A stretch of DNA of 64,000 nt from Prochlorococcus marinus str. MIT 9107. Its GTDB lineage: Bacteria > Cyanobacteriota > Cyanobacteriia > PCC-6307 > Cyanobiaceae. Numbering within the stretch: position 1 is the stretch's first letter; each line of letters begins with the position of its first letter. The DNA lies in NCBI RefSeq assembly GCF_000759855.1, contig NZ_JNAI01000002.1, positions 1 to 64,000 on the forward strand. The letters run 5' to 3'. Shown here in pieces: positions 30,923-40,378 of this stretch. Under the pieces are notes generated by a model that ran no database searches, was not told where the DNA came from, and was given only the letters and a program-made list of their open reading frames with translations. The translations under genes and the position numbers were made by a program.

Positions 30923-32053
30923 TCAATTTTCAAAAACTTTATTTTGAAGGACAACTCCTTCATCGCTTAATAAACATCCTGAAATTAGCTCATCCTCTTT
31001 ATCTAATTTAATTACACCATCTTTTATAAATGGTGTAATCAAAGATGTTAAGTTCTTAGCATAAAGTGAACTCGCATCATAAGGCACTGATGAGGGTAAT
31101 TCGCCAGCCCCTATAAGTTTTACTCCATCTTTGATAATAGTTTCATTTGATTTTGTTCCTTCGCAGTTACCTCCTTGTAAAACTGCCAAATCAATAACTA
31201 CTGCTCCAGGTCTCATTTTTTCAATCATTGGAGAGTCTATTAAAACAGGAGCCTTTTTACCTAGAACTTGCGCAGTACAAATAGCGACATCAGCTTCAGA
31301 TAAATATTTAGTTAAAGTAGCCTTCTGTTTTGAGAGGAATTCAGGAGTTACGGCTTTTGCATAACCCCCTGACTCGCCTGGTTTTTCGTCCACATCAGGA
31401 AGTTCTATAAACCTTGCCCCGAGTGACTCTACTTGCTCTTTAACAGCAGGTCTGATATCTGATACAAAAACTATGGCACCAAGCCTTTTTGCAGTAGCGA
31501 CTGCTTGCAATCCTGCAACACCTCCACCAAGAACAACTACTTTGGCGGGTTGAACAGTTCCTGCTGCAGTCATAAGCATTGGGAAATATCTATCCAACTC
31601 ACTTGCAGCTAAAAGAACTGCTTTATAGCCTGCAATATTAGCCTGTGAAGAAAGAACATCAGAAGATTGAGCTCTACTAATTCTAGGCAGCAACTCTAGT
31701 GATAAAGCTGAAATCCTATTACTACTTATAATCTTAAGAAGCTCCTTATTACCATATGGGTTAAGAAGCCCAAGAAGAACAGCGCCTTTCTTTAATTTAG
31801 TTAAATTATTTTCAGAGGGAGTTTGAACACAAAATATGATGTCCGCTTCACCCCAAATGTTTTGATCTAAGTCACTAATTATTGTGCCGCCAGACTCTTT
31901 ATATGATAAGTCACTAAATCCTGATAATATTCCTGCTGAACTTTCAATATAAACATCACATCCTAGGCCTTTTAATTTCTTTACCGCTTCTGGTGTAGCT
32001 GAAACTCTCCTTTCACCAGAGCTTGTTTCGGAAGGAATAAGTATCTTTGTCAA
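30923..32053 (-). CDS. pntA1: NAD(P) transhydrogenase alpha subunit, NAD-binding part
   Basis: The 376-residue domain I begins KILIPSETSSGERRVSATPE, as in alanine dehydrogenase/PntA proteins. It has the Rossmann loop VVLGGGVAGLQAVATAKRLG (about 173-192), the mobile RPAVKEQVESLGARF segment and DLAVLQGGNCEGTKSNE. It binds NAD(H) and passes hydride to PntB. It is first in the operon. A soluble protein. Confidence 0.95.
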   Translation of the reverse strand: MTKILIPSETSSGERRVSATPEAVKKLKGLGCDVYIESSAGILSGFSDLSYKESGGTIISDLDQNIWGEADIIFCVQTPSENNLTKLKKGAVLLGLLNPYGNKELLKIISSNRISALSLELLPRISRAQSSDVLSSQANIAGYKAVLLAASELDRYFPMLMTAAGTVQPAKVVVLGGGVAGLQAVATAKRLGAIVFVSDIRPAVKEQVESLGARFIELPDVDEKPGESGGYAKAVTPEFLSKQKATLTKYLSEADVAICTAQVLGKKAPVLIDSPMIEKMRPGAVVIDLAVLQGGNCEGTKSNETIIKDGVKLIGAGELPSSVPYDASSLYAKNLTSLITPFIKDGVIKLDKEDELISGCLLSDEGVVLQNKVFEN

Positions 32054-32177
32054 TTTATTTATTTTTTTAACATCCTAAATATAAATTGAAGAAAGTCAAA
32101 AGTCTTGGATTTTTGTTAAAAATATATTTTCTTTTCTTAAAAAAATAGCTATGTAGAATATATGCATTAAAAATCCA

Positions 32178-32756
32178 ATGAGTATAAAAGCAATCGAATG
32201 TCCTGATGGAGTATGTCACAGCCATCATGGTGGTCATGCTGTTCCCAGACAAGCTATGCAGAAAAATCTAGAAAAGCATGGTAGAGACTGGTGCGAAAAA
32301 TTAGCAGAGAGAATTTATGAAATGTCAGTTGATACTTATTCACAGACAGTAATGCCTAGTCTCCACTCGGCAGGTTGGCAAAGAAGACATTTAGATTGGG
32401 AATTCAAACTAGCAGAAAATGATTCTGAACCTGATGAAGCTCTTGTTGAAGGGATTATCAATGCCACAGAAAGCTTTTTAAGGAGTAGTGAAGTTCATCG
32501 ATTATTTATTCAGGAATTAGTCCAGGGAACATTTGAAGAAGCAAATGACAAAAAAATAATTTCTAAAGCCATAAAATCTATTATTGAAGAGGAAATTGTT
32601 AGTTCACTAAGAGAGAAGAAAGAAATTCTTTTGAAGAAAATATCTACAAAATTAGTATCAGAAGAAAAAGTTAGCGAGGAACTTGCAATAAATTCAGCCA
32701 AAGAGGGTTTTGAGGAAGTTGAAAGGCTACTTGCTAATCACAGCGAGGCGGTTTAA
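32178..32756 (+). CDS. Conserved hypothetical cyanobacterial protein
   Basis: The 192-residue soluble protein begins MSIKAIECPDGVCHSHHGGH with a Cys/His-rich segment (C8, C13, H14, H16, H17, H20) that could bind a metal. A conserved-looking core follows with LHSAGWQRRHLDWEFKLAEN, and an all-helical C terminus of about 100 residues. I recall similar proteins in Prochlorococcus and marine Synechococcus, without a known role. It is divergent from pntA1 (125-base gap). Confidence 0.7.
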   Translation: MSIKAIECPDGVCHSHHGGHAVPRQAMQKNLEKHGRDWCEKLAERIYEMSVDTYSQTVMPSLHSAGWQRRHLDWEFKLAENDSEPDEALVEGIINATESFLRSSEVHRLFIQELVQGTFEEANDKKIISKAIKSIIEEEIVSSLREKKEILLKKISTKLVSEEKVSEELAINSAKEGFEEVERLLANHSEAV

Positions 32757-32911
32757 TCCTAATTCTTTATATTTTCTTTATAATTTCTATTAAAATCAGC
32801 TCAAATATAAACTAAACATTAAATTATTGTTTGGAAGTACAAAGTTGTAACTTATTAAACAGTAAATATATTATTTCATGTGTTTATCTATATACAACAT
32901 TCTAAATTTTA

Positions 32912-33136
32912 ATGGAAAACTTCATTAGAAAAAGGATTGATATTGCCACCTGTTGGGCTACCAACAGAATTATTGCAATGGATACCCTAGAAAGATATGA
33001 AGACAGTTATGCAATCGCAGAAGAATTTAGAGAGTGGATATTACATATTGGGGAAAAGAACGAAAATTTAAAAGATTCTGTTTTAAATTTCCCAAGGGAA
33101 TTAAAAGAATTATTAGACCAAAAAGTCAATGATTAA
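32912..33136 (+). CDS. Conserved small hypothetical protein
   Basis: The 74-residue soluble helical protein is MENFIRKRIDIATCWATNRI, IAMDTLERYEDSYAIAEEFR, EWILHIGEKNENLK... Its clean composition suggests a folded two- or three-helix unit. It stands just upstream of the thioredoxin reductase gene on the same strand. Function unknown. Confidence 0.6.
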   Translation: MENFIRKRIDIATCWATNRIIAMDTLERYEDSYAIAEEFREWILHIGEKNENLKDSVLNFPRELKELLDQKVND

Positions 33137-33215
33137 ATAATAAATCTATCCTGTGAAACCCTACCTTCATTATTTGGGTTTATTTATTATTATTAGAAGT
33201 ATAATTTGCAAATAA

Positions 33216-34592
33216 ATGGAAAATAAAGACAAAAATTCAAACGTAGAAAATATTGTAATTATAGGCTCAGGCCCTGCAGGTTATACAGCTGCAATATATG
33301 CAGCAAGAGCAAATCTTGAACCTTTGCTTGTAACAGGTTTTAATTCAGGTGGAATTCCTGGGGGTCAATTAATGACGACAACATTTGTTGAAAATTATCC
33401 AGGATTTCCCGATGGAGTACTAGGCCCAGAATTGATGGACCTAATGAAGGCTCAAGCAGAAAGATGGGGTACGAATTTATATGAAAGTGATGTTGTTTCA
33501 ATCAATACAGGATTACATCCTTTTGAATTAAAAACCTTAGAAGGTACTATAAAAACAAACTCAATTATTGTTGCAACTGGAGCAAGTGCTAATCGATTGG
33601 GTGTGATAAATGAAGACAAATTCTGGAGTAAAGGAATAAGTGCTTGTGCGATTTGTGATGGAGCAACTCCGCAATTTAGGGATGAAGAATTAGCTGTCAT
33701 AGGGGGAGGGGACTCTGCATGTGAAGAAGCAGCATATCTCACAAAATATGGGAGCAGAGTGCATTTGATTGTTAGATCAGAGAAATTAAGAGCTAGCGCA
33801 GCAATGGTTGATAGAGTAAAAGCCAATCCAAAGATAGAAATCCACTGGAATACTCAAGTAGAGAAAGCTAATGGTTTAGAATGGCTTGAAAAGATAGAAA
33901 CTATTGACTCTAAAGGAGAAAAAAAGGAAATCAATATAAAGGGCCTTTTTTACGCAATAGGACATACACCAAATACAAAGTTCTTGGGGGATAAAATTGA
34001 TTTAGATAATAAAGGATATATCGCTTGCAAATCAGGCAGACCAGAAACATCTATTGAAGGTATTTTCGCGGCAGGTGATGTTGTTGATTCAGAATGGAGA
34101 CAAGGAGTTACTGCTGCAGGAACAGGATGCATGGCAGCATTAGCTGCTGAAAGGTGGCTAGCGGAGAAAAACTTAGCAAAAACCATAATCAGAGAAAAAC
34201 CGGAGCCAGAAAAAAAACTTAATTCATCAGATTTTAATGAAGAGGAAGTCAATGAAGATACCTTCGATTCAAACTCTGAGTGGCAAAAAGGTAGTTATGC
34301 ATTAAGAAAACTTTATCACGAGAGTAAAAAACCTATCTTAGTTATTTTTAGTTCTCCAAGCTGCGGTCCATGTCATGTTTTGAAACCTCAATTAAAAAGG
34401 ATAATTAAGGAACTTGATGGTGCAGTGCTGGGCGTTGAAATAGATATTGATAAAGATCAAGATATCGCAAAACAAGCTGGTATTAATGGCACACCAACAG
34501 TTCAACTTTTTAAAGAAAAATTATTAAAAAAACAATGGCAAGGAGTTAAACAAAGAAGCGAATTTAAAGAAGCGATAAAAAATATTATTTAA
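33216..34592 (+). CDS. ntrC (NTRC-type trxB): NADPH-dependent thioredoxin reductase fused to thioredoxin (NTRC)
   Basis: In the 458-residue fusion, the N-terminal reductase has the FAD loop IIGSGPAGYTAAIYAARANL, the redox pair ACAICDGA (Cys143, Cys146), the NADPH loop VIGGGDSACEEAAYL and GIFAAGDV. A linker of about 40 residues rich in E, D and N leads to a thioredoxin domain with SSPSCGPCHVLKP (Cys383, Cys386) and GINGTPTVQLF. NTRC reduces 2-Cys peroxiredoxin and regulates photosynthetic enzymes using NADPH. The symbol should not be confused with the nitrogen regulator NtrC. Confidence 0.93.
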   Translation: MENKDKNSNVENIVIIGSGPAGYTAAIYAARANLEPLLVTGFNSGGIPGGQLMTTTFVENYPGFPDGVLGPELMDLMKAQAERWGTNLYESDVVSINTGLHPFELKTLEGTIKTNSIIVATGASANRLGVINEDKFWSKGISACAICDGATPQFRDEELAVIGGGDSACEEAAYLTKYGSRVHLIVRSEKLRASAAMVDRVKANPKIEIHWNTQVEKANGLEWLEKIETIDSKGEKKEINIKGLFYAIGHTPNTKFLGDKIDLDNKGYIACKSGRPETSIEGIFAAGDVVDSEWRQGVTAAGTGCMAALAAERWLAEKNLAKTIIREKPEPEKKLNSSDFNEEEVNEDTFDSNSEWQKGSYALRKLYHESKKPILVIFSSPSCGPCHVLKPQLKRIIKELDGAVLGVEIDIDKDQDIAKQAGINGTPTVQLFKEKLLKKQWQGVKQRSEFKEAIKNII

Positions 34593-34606
34593 AATTATCT
34601 TTAGAC

Positions 34607-34870
34607 TTATTTATTCCTCTTAGGATTATTTTTATTAGTCGTAGGTCTACCACCACCTGCATTCCTCTCTCTATAGGTAATCCTCCCTCTAGAGAGATCA
34701 TAAGGACTAATTTCCACTAATACTTTATCTCCAGCCAATAGTTTAATTCTAAATTTAGTCAATTTCCCTGCGGCTCTGCACAAACATTGATGTCCTTCAG
34801 GTTGCTCTAAGGTAACCAAATAAAATCCATTCCCCTGCTCTTTTTCTATTACACCAGAAGTTTCAATCAT
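34607..34870 (-). CDS. infA: Translation initiation factor IF-1
   Basis: The 87-residue OB-fold protein begins MIETSGVIEKEQGNGFYLVT and carries AAGKLTKFRIKLLAGDKVLV, then ISPYDLSRGRITYRERNAGG. It has a short basic C-terminal tail (PTTNKNNPKRNK) beyond the normal IF-1 end of about 72 residues. It blocks the ribosomal A site during initiation. It is convergent with the NTRC gene, 14 bases away. Confidence 0.92.
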   Translation of the reverse strand: MIETSGVIEKEQGNGFYLVTLEQPEGHQCLCRAAGKLTKFRIKLLAGDKVLVEISPYDLSRGRITYRERNAGGGRPTTNKNNPKRNK

Positions 34871-34961
34871 TAAATAATTCTTTTCTAGATTTATATTATC
34901 AGAAAAACATTGGCCAAAATTAATTTCAGAAAGATTACCTTATTAAAATAAGGAATTCAAT

Positions 34962-35174
34962 TTAAATTAAAAATTTAATTTCATTAATTATTTGAAGTTG
35001 CCCATAATAAAAATTAGCTTTGGCAATTTTATCAGAATCTTCTAATTGATCAAAAAATACAAATCCAAGAGTTTCCCATAATGAAGTTCCGCAAACGTTA
35101 TTCAATTCATTTTTTGCTTCTTTTGCAAAATTATCCAGTTTTCGTTCAAGATTTTTAGATTTAGAAACAGACAT
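34962..35174 (-). CDS. Small hypothetical protein
   Basis: From the ATG at 35174 the product has 70 residues (MSVSKSKNLERKLDNFAKEA, KNELNNVCGTSLWETLGFVF...). It is soluble and mixed helix. The segment CGTSLWETLGFVFFDQLEDS looks like a folded core. An upstream in-frame ATG at 35180 would add two residues. Family not recognised. Confidence 0.5.
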   Translation of the reverse strand: MSVSKSKNLERKLDNFAKEAKNELNNVCGTSLWETLGFVFFDQLEDSDKIAKANFYYGQLQIINEIKFLI

Positions 35175-35228
35175 AAACATTTATTAATTCATAGTACAAA
35201 AATACTACACAATCCCAGAAATGCAAGG

Positions 35229-36191
35229 CTAAAAGGGTAATCTCTTTTTTTCTTCAATATTTAAATCTACTTCCATTTCTTTTAGTCTTTTAAGTATTTG
35301 TTGGTAGTAATCCTTGATATAACTCTCTAGTGATGTCATATCTTCTTTTTTAAGATCCAATATTTCGTAGGTTTTGCTCATGTCAGCATCTAATGATTCT
35401 CCACTACTCGTTACTTCAGCAAAGGCTAATCTTTCAGCGACATTCAAAGAATCCTGAAAAAAAGATACAACTTTTTGAGTAACAGTGATAAGAAAAGGTG
35501 AAACCCTAAATATCTTTGCCTTTTTATTACTAAATTTCTCACACAAAGAGATCACTTCATTAGAATCCCAAGCGGCAGGACCAACTAATGGTAAGGAAGT
35601 TCTATGAGTTTTCGGGTTATTTACTGCTGATACAATCAATTTTGCCATATCTTGAGTATTCATATAAGCAATTTTCGTTGGAGTTCCACTCATCCATACT
35701 GCTTGACTGTCTAAGATTGGAATAGCAAATTGACCAATAACTCCTTGCATAAAAGCTGCACACTTAAAAATTGTATATTCCAGATCAGATTTCTCAAGAA
35801 GTTTTTCGGTACAAAACTTAATGTCCATTAATGGAATATTCCTAAATTTTTCTGTATGTAGTATTGAGAGAAAAATTACCCTTTTTACATTTAAGGATTC
35901 ACAGGCATTGAATAAGTTAAGTTTTCCATTCCAATCTATGTCATAAATACTTTTTGGATCATCAGGTCTACTGGTTGCCGCATCGATAACTACTTCAATA
36001 TCTTGCAAGGCATACTCAATATCAGGAGAATTTAATAAATTACCTTTTGTTAGTTCACAACCCCACTCCTGTAGAAAAGAAGCTTTTCTTGGGTTTCTAA
36101 CAAAGCATCTTACTTCATGTCCATCTTCTATAGCTTGCTTTGCTATTTGCCTCCCAAGAGTCCCTGTTGCTCCTACTAAAAGAATCTTCAT
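35229..36191 (-). CDS. ycf39: Ycf39, NmrA-type photosystem II assembly factor
   Basis: The 320-residue atypical short-chain dehydrogenase has the N-terminal nucleotide loop ILLVGATGTLGRQIAKQAIE and VRCFVRNPRKASFLQEWGCE, then GNLLNSPDIEYALQDIEVVI. In cyanobacteria Ycf39 works with HLIPs in early photosystem II assembly, delivering chlorophyll to new D1. The substrate-binding tyrosine of classical SDRs is not in its usual motif, as expected for NmrA-type proteins. It lies 57 bases downstream of petM on the same strand. Confidence 0.88.
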   Translation of the reverse strand: MKILLVGATGTLGRQIAKQAIEDGHEVRCFVRNPRKASFLQEWGCELTKGNLLNSPDIEYALQDIEVVIDAATSRPDDPKSIYDIDWNGKLNLFNACESLNVKRVIFLSILHTEKFRNIPLMDIKFCTEKLLEKSDLEYTIFKCAAFMQGVIGQFAIPILDSQAVWMSGTPTKIAYMNTQDMAKLIVSAVNNPKTHRTSLPLVGPAAWDSNEVISLCEKFSNKKAKIFRVSPFLITVTQKVVSFFQDSLNVAERLAFAEVTSSGESLDADMSKTYEILDLKKEDMTSLESYIKDYYQQILKRLKEMEVDLNIEEKKRLPF

Positions 36192-36248
36192 ATTTAAGAT
36201 TTACTAAACCTGTAGACAATAACTTACTTTGTTATGTATTCGTGAGAA

Positions 36249-36347
36249 TCAATCTCCCTGAAACTTTAATAATAATGCACCACCAACCAATCCTATTGGT
36301 ATCAATATCCAAAAAACAGCCGCAATACTAAAAATTTCTTTAGCCAT
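36249..36347 (-). CDS. petM: Cytochrome b6f complex subunit PetM
   Basis: The 32-residue one-helix protein [32 protein letters not shown] matches PetM (subunit VII) by its E-I-F start, single helix and the invariant-looking LLLKFQG end. It stabilises the cytochrome b6f dimer in the thylakoid. The coding frame is only 99 bases. It is upstream of ycf39 and divergent from the hydrolase at 36441. Confidence 0.88.
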
Positions 36348-36440
36348 AGTAAAATTTAATCATTACTATAATTTACATTCAATATACATTTATTTGTTAA
36401 AAAAGTAGATAATGCAAATATCTTGAAAATTTTTAAATAT

Positions 36441-37385
36441 ATGACTAATAACTTTAAAAAAGAAGATATTAACTTTCCTAATTACTGGAATTGGAATGGT
36501 TTTAAAATTTGTTGGAGTGTTACAGGCGAAGATAATAAAATTCCAATTATCTTTCTCCATGGATTTGGAGCTAGTCGAAAACATTGGAGACACAATTTAG
36601 ATTATTTTGCAAAAAGGAATTGTGCCTCTTATTCTATTGATTTGATAGGATTTGGTGATTCTGATCAACCTGGGATAAGACAAATTGAAAAATTAAATAA
36701 TGAGATTTGGTGTAATCAAGTGAAAGATTTTATTAAACAGGTCATAAGGCCAAAGAATTCTGGAAAAGTTATTCTTATTGGCAATTCCCTTGGATCATTA
36801 GTAGCCTTAACATGTGCTGTTTCATTAGAGGATCAAATTGCAACAGTTATTGCATCTCCTCTACCAGATCAAATTCATGAAAACAAAAAGTCGATAACAA
36901 ATAAACCATTATTTAAGAAATTTAAAAATAGATTTATAAAAATATTTTTTATTTTTTTTCCTTTGGAGATTATTTTATTTTTAATAACCAAATTTGGTGT
37001 TATAAGACTGGGTCTAAATTCTGCCTATTTCAAGAAAGATAATATTGATCGCGAACTAATAGATTTAGTAACAAAACCAGTTTTAAGAAGAACTTCAGCT
37101 AGGTCATTAAGAGCAATGTGTATTGGAATGACTTCAAGAGATGAAAAATTTCAATCTTCTTACCTTTTAAGTAAACTCAGCGCCTCAAAAAAAGTTCCTT
37201 TTTTATTAATTTGGGGAAATAAAGATAATTTCATTCCTTTGTTTCTTGGTAAAAAGATTGCAAATTTCCATAGATGGGTAAAATTAAAAATAGTATCCAA
37301 TTCAGGGCATTGTATCCATGATGAAGATCCTTCAATATTCAATAGGATTTCTTATGAATGGATTAGAGATTTAAAAACCTTTTAA
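36441..37385 (+). CDS. Alpha/beta hydrolase
   Basis: From the ATG at 36441 the product has 314 residues; an in-frame TTG at 36423 adds six. It begins near WNWNGFKICWSVTGEDNKIP and has the oxyanion segment IIFLHGFGASRKHWRHNL, the nucleophile elbow LIGNSLGSLVALTC (Ser in GNSLGS), the acid GNKDNFIP and the His in NSGHCIHDEDPS. It resembles cyanobacterial alpha/beta hydrolases near pheophytinase or haloperoxidase groups. The substrate is unknown. It ends three bases before ilvH. Confidence 0.85.
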   Translation: MTNNFKKEDINFPNYWNWNGFKICWSVTGEDNKIPIIFLHGFGASRKHWRHNLDYFAKRNCASYSIDLIGFGDSDQPGIRQIEKLNNEIWCNQVKDFIKQVIRPKNSGKVILIGNSLGSLVALTCAVSLEDQIATVIASPLPDQIHENKKSITNKPLFKKFKNRFIKIFFIFFPLEIILFLITKFGVIRLGLNSAYFKKDNIDRELIDLVTKPVLRRTSARSLRAMCIGMTSRDEKFQSSYLLSKLSASKKVPFLLIWGNKDNFIPLFLGKKIANFHRWVKLKIVSNSGHCIHDEDPSIFNRISYEWIRDLKTF

Positions 37386-37388
37386 AAT

Positions 37389-37913
37389 ATGAAACATACA
37401 CTATCAGTTCTTGTAGAAGACGAATCTGGAGCTTTGAGTAGAATCTCAGGTCTTTTTGCTAGAAGGGGATTCAACATAGATAGCCTCGCAGTAGGGCCTG
37501 CAGAATCTAAAGGAATCTCGAGGTTAACCATGGTTGTAGAAGGTGACGATGAAACTCTTCAACAAATGACTAAGCAACTCAATAAGTTATTTAACGTTCT
37601 TGGAGTTGTAGATTTTACTAATCTCGCTGCTGTCGAGAGGGAATTGATGTTACTAAAAGTTTCATCGAAAGAAGATACTAGAAGTAATATCTTAGATATA
37701 GTTCAAATATTCCGTGCAAAAGTTGTTGACGTTTCAGATATAGCCTTAACGCTCGAAGTAGTAGGAGATCCTGGTAAGCTAGTTGCTTTAGAGAAATTAC
37801 TCGAACCTTATGGCATTCTTGAAATAGCAAGAACTGGCAAGGTGGCGTTAAAACGCTCTTCCGGAGTTAATACAGAAATGTTAAAAATCAACAAATATTC
37901 ACTAGAAATTTAA
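37389..37913 (+). CDS. ilvH: Acetolactate synthase small (regulatory) subunit
   Basis: The 174-residue protein starts [20 protein letters not shown] and [20 protein letters not shown], the ACT domain that binds valine for feedback control of branched-chain amino-acid synthesis. The C-terminal domain includes [20 protein letters not shown] and [20 protein letters not shown]. Length is as expected. It overlaps the convergent cyclophilin gene by four bases at its 3' end. Confidence 0.95.
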   Translation: MKHTLSVLVEDESGALSRISGLFARRGFNIDSLAVGPAESKGISRLTMVVEGDDETLQQMTKQLNKLFNVLGVVDFTNLAAVERELMLLKVSSKEDTRSNILDIVQIFRAKVVDVSDIALTLEVVGDPGKLVALEKLLEPYGILEIARTGKVALKRSSGVNTEMLKINKYSLEI

Positions 37914-38560
37914 TTAGATATCTTGACTTTTTTAATAAAGTCTTCTTTGTTGATCTTTTCAAGTACATCTAATCCTTTAATAATTTTTCCAAAAATTGAA
38001 TATCTTCCATCTAGTTCTGGAATCTCATTAGTTACAAAAAAAAATTCAGTAGAGGAAGCTTTGTTCTTACCGTTCCTAACCATGGCGATTGAACCACTTT
38101 CAAAAGTATTAACTAAATTATCAGTTTCATTCGGATTTTTTATTTGATAGTTATATCTTGGATTAATTTCTTCTTTAAATTTTATCTCTAAAGGTATTGA
38201 AGGAGTTTTCTTATTTAAGGTTTGATTTTGTTCAATATAAAATTTATTTTCTGGATTGACACCCCCGTGTATAAATTTTAGTTGGGGATAATATATTACT
38301 TTATAAAATTTTTGATTTTCATAAATATTATTTTCTATGTTTTCTATAAAGTTTGATACGGTAACTGGATTATCTTTACCAAATAATTTAACCTCGAAAT
38401 CGCCTTTTGAAGTTCTAAAAAGAACTATTTTATTAGCTTTGATACAACTGAATTTAAGTTTTTGGCAGTAATAATTTGAATCAATCTCATTTTTTAAACT
38501 ACAAGCTTGTAACAAGAACAAGACTTGAATGAAAATTAATGCTTTTAATAAATATTTTAT
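37910..38560 (-). CDS. Cyclophilin-type peptidyl-prolyl isomerase, lipoprotein, non-ATG start
   Basis: The soluble part has the cyclophilin strands [20 protein letters not shown], then [42 protein letters not shown] and [20 protein letters not shown]. It would refold proteins in the periplasm or lumen. A lipobox LLQAC follows a helix, but no ATG precedes it. Reading back, ATA at 38560 would give a perfect lipoprotein signal, (M)[23 protein letters not shown] at 38521 leaves only four residues before the Cys. The start codon is therefore probably ATA, or mutated. Confidence 0.8.
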   Translation of the reverse strand: MKYLLKALIFIQVLFLLQACSLKNEIDSNYYCQKLKFSCIKANKIVLFRTSKGDFEVKLFGKDNPVTVSNFIENIENNIYENQKFYKVIYYPQLKFIHGGVNPENKFYIEQNQTLNKKTPSIPLEIKFKEEINPRYNYQIKNPNETDNLVNTFESGSIAMVRNGKNKASSTEFFFVTNEIPELDGRYSIFGKIIKGLDVLEKINKEDFIKKVKISN

Positions 38561-38562
38561 TT

Positions 38563-39120
38563 TTATTTTAAGCCCTCCAAATTAACACTTAAAAATTTAG
38601 CCAGACGCGCTCCTTCTTCTTCAACTTGAAGTAGTGGTTTAAGTTCACCTGCTCCGCTTAGAGGGAGAGGTTTTTTTCTACCTTTGAGTACTAAAGCAAT
38701 TCTTCTTCTAGGATTAAATCCCTCACTTATATCCAACTTAACTGATTTAATTTCATCGAAATTCAATTTTACTTCAATCTCTTTAAATAATCCTTTTCTT
38801 TTGATTTCTATAGATTTTGATGATTTATCAAATGAATTACTTCCTGACCCAAAGTTTATGTAAACCAAATACCATAGATAAAAATTCAATAAATTGGCTA
38901 TTATTCCATATGCACCCATTATTATTCCTTGAGGTATAAACAATAATGTTGAAGGATTTCCCAGAGGTAATAGATCCCTTCCTAAATAGCTAGATATAGA
39001 AGCCAAAAGAAAACCAATACCCCCAATCGTTAGCATTCCACCAATGATATAATTAGAAATTTTTCTTGATCCACCAATTTTTTGTTCGATTTTATCAAAA
39101 GACGTGAGGTCTGAATTCAT
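38563..39120 (-). CDS. ycf4: Photosystem I assembly protein Ycf4
   Basis: The 185-residue protein matches Ycf4. It has an N-terminal IEQKIGGSRKISNYIIGGML, two helices (about 24-44 and 59-85, GIIMGAYGIIANLLNFYLWY) and a C-terminal cytoplasmic domain with VKLNFDEIKSVKLDISEGFN and PRRRIALVLKGRKKPLPLSG. Ycf4 helps to assemble photosystem I in the thylakoid. It is divergent from psbD (181-base gap), so the region may coordinate both photosystems. Confidence 0.92.
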   Translation of the reverse strand: MNSDLTSFDKIEQKIGGSRKISNYIIGGMLTIGGIGFLLASISSYLGRDLLPLGNPSTLLFIPQGIIMGAYGIIANLLNFYLWYLVYINFGSGSNSFDKSSKSIEIKRKGLFKEIEVKLNFDEIKSVKLDISEGFNPRRRIALVLKGRKKPLPLSGAGELKPLLQVEEEGARLAKFLSVNLEGLK

Positions 39121-39301
39121 TTTTATTTTTTTTAGAGCCTAGTTCAGATAATTTAACAAAATAAGGGGGTATTCTTACCTAATTTTTAATAAAAAAGTCA
39201 GGAAAGCTTTACAAGGCATTTCAGATATACAAATATTTCCCCACATTACTCTCAATCTTTGTTAAAGTCACTGCGTATCCCGAAGCTAAAAACGATTTCT
39301 C

Positions 39302-40378
39302 ATGACGATCGCAGTTGGGAGCGCCCCACAAAGAGGATGGTTTGATGTCCTCGATGATTGGTTAAAGCGCGACCGCTTTGTATTTATTGGTTGGTCCGGA
39401 CTACTTCTACTCCCTTGCGCATATCTTGCTATAGGTGGTTGGTTCGTCGGAACAACATTTGTTACCTCTTGGTACACACACGGAGTTGCAAGCTCATACC
39501 TTGAAGGTTGTAACTTTTTAACAGCAGCTGTAAGTACCCCTGGTGATGCCATGGGACACAGTCTTCTATTTTTATGGGGTCCTGAAGCCCAAGGTAGTTT
39601 CGTAAGATGGCTACAACTTGGAGGTCTTTGGAACTTTGTTGCATTACATGGAGCATTTGGCCTAATTGGTTTTATGCTTCGTCAGTTTGAAATTGCTGGC
39701 CTTGTTGGAATTAGACCCTACAATGCATTAGCTTTCTCAGCAGTAATTGCAGTTTTCACAAGTATTTTCCTTATTTATCCTTTAGGACAGCATAGTTGGT
39801 TCTTCGCACCTTCATTTGGTGTTGCAGCAATCTTCCGTTACATCCTTTTCATTCAAGGTTTTCACAATATCACTTTAAATCCTTTCCACATGATGGGAGT
39901 TGCTGGAATTCTTGGTGGTGCTCTACTTTGCGCTATTCATGGAGCTACAGTACAGAACACACTGTATGAAGATACAAGTATCTATACAGATGGTAAGGTT
40001 CAAAGTTCGACATTTAGAGCTTTTGATCCAACACAAGAAGAAGAAACTTATTCAATGATCACAGCGAATAGATTCTGGAGTCAAATCTTCGGTATTGCTT
40101 TCTCAAACAAGCGTTTCTTACACTTCTTGATGTTATTTGTACCTGTTATGGGTATGTGGACATCTTCAATTGGTATTGTCGGCTTAGCACTAAACTTAAG
40201 AGCTTATGATTTCGTAAGCCAAGAAATACGTGCAGCAGAAGATCCAGAATTTGAAACTTTCTATACAAAAAATATACTTTTGAACGAAGGTATGCGAGCA
40301 TGGATGTCTTCTGTGGATCAACCACACGAAAACTTTGTATTCCCTGAGGAGGTTCTTCCACGTGGAAACGCCCTTTAA
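39302..40378 (+). CDS. psbD: Photosystem II D2 protein
   Basis: The 358-residue D2 subunit of the photosystem II reaction centre binds chlorophylls, pheophytin, QA and the non-heme iron. Typical segments are the start [24 protein letters not shown]-like [92 protein letters not shown] and the end PRGNAL. The five-helix pattern is complete. Base composition is higher in GC than neighbours, as usual for highly expressed genes. It overlaps psbC by 17 bases. Confidence 0.98.
   Translation: MTIAVGSAPQRGWFDVLDDWLKRDRFVFIGWSGLLLLPCAYLAIGGWFVGTTFVTSWYTHGVASSYLEGCNFLTAAVSTPGDAMGHSLLFLWGPEAQGSFVRWLQLGGLWNFVALHGAFGLIGFMLRQFEIAGLVGIRPYNALAFSAVIAVFTSIFLIYPLGQHSWFFAPSFGVAAIFRYILFIQGFHNITLNPFHMMGVAGILGGALLCAIHGATVQNTLYEDTSIYTDGKVQSSTFRAFDPTQEEETYSMITANRFWSQIFGIAFSNKRFLHFLMLFVPVMGMWTSSIGIVGLALNLRAYDFVSQEIRAAEDPEFETFYTKNILLNEGMRAWMSSVDQPHENFVFPEEVLPRGNAL

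Noticed and set aside
33452-34252. Long minus-strand frames opposite the NTRC gene
   Set aside because: They are shadows of a real, fully conserved coding region on the other strand.
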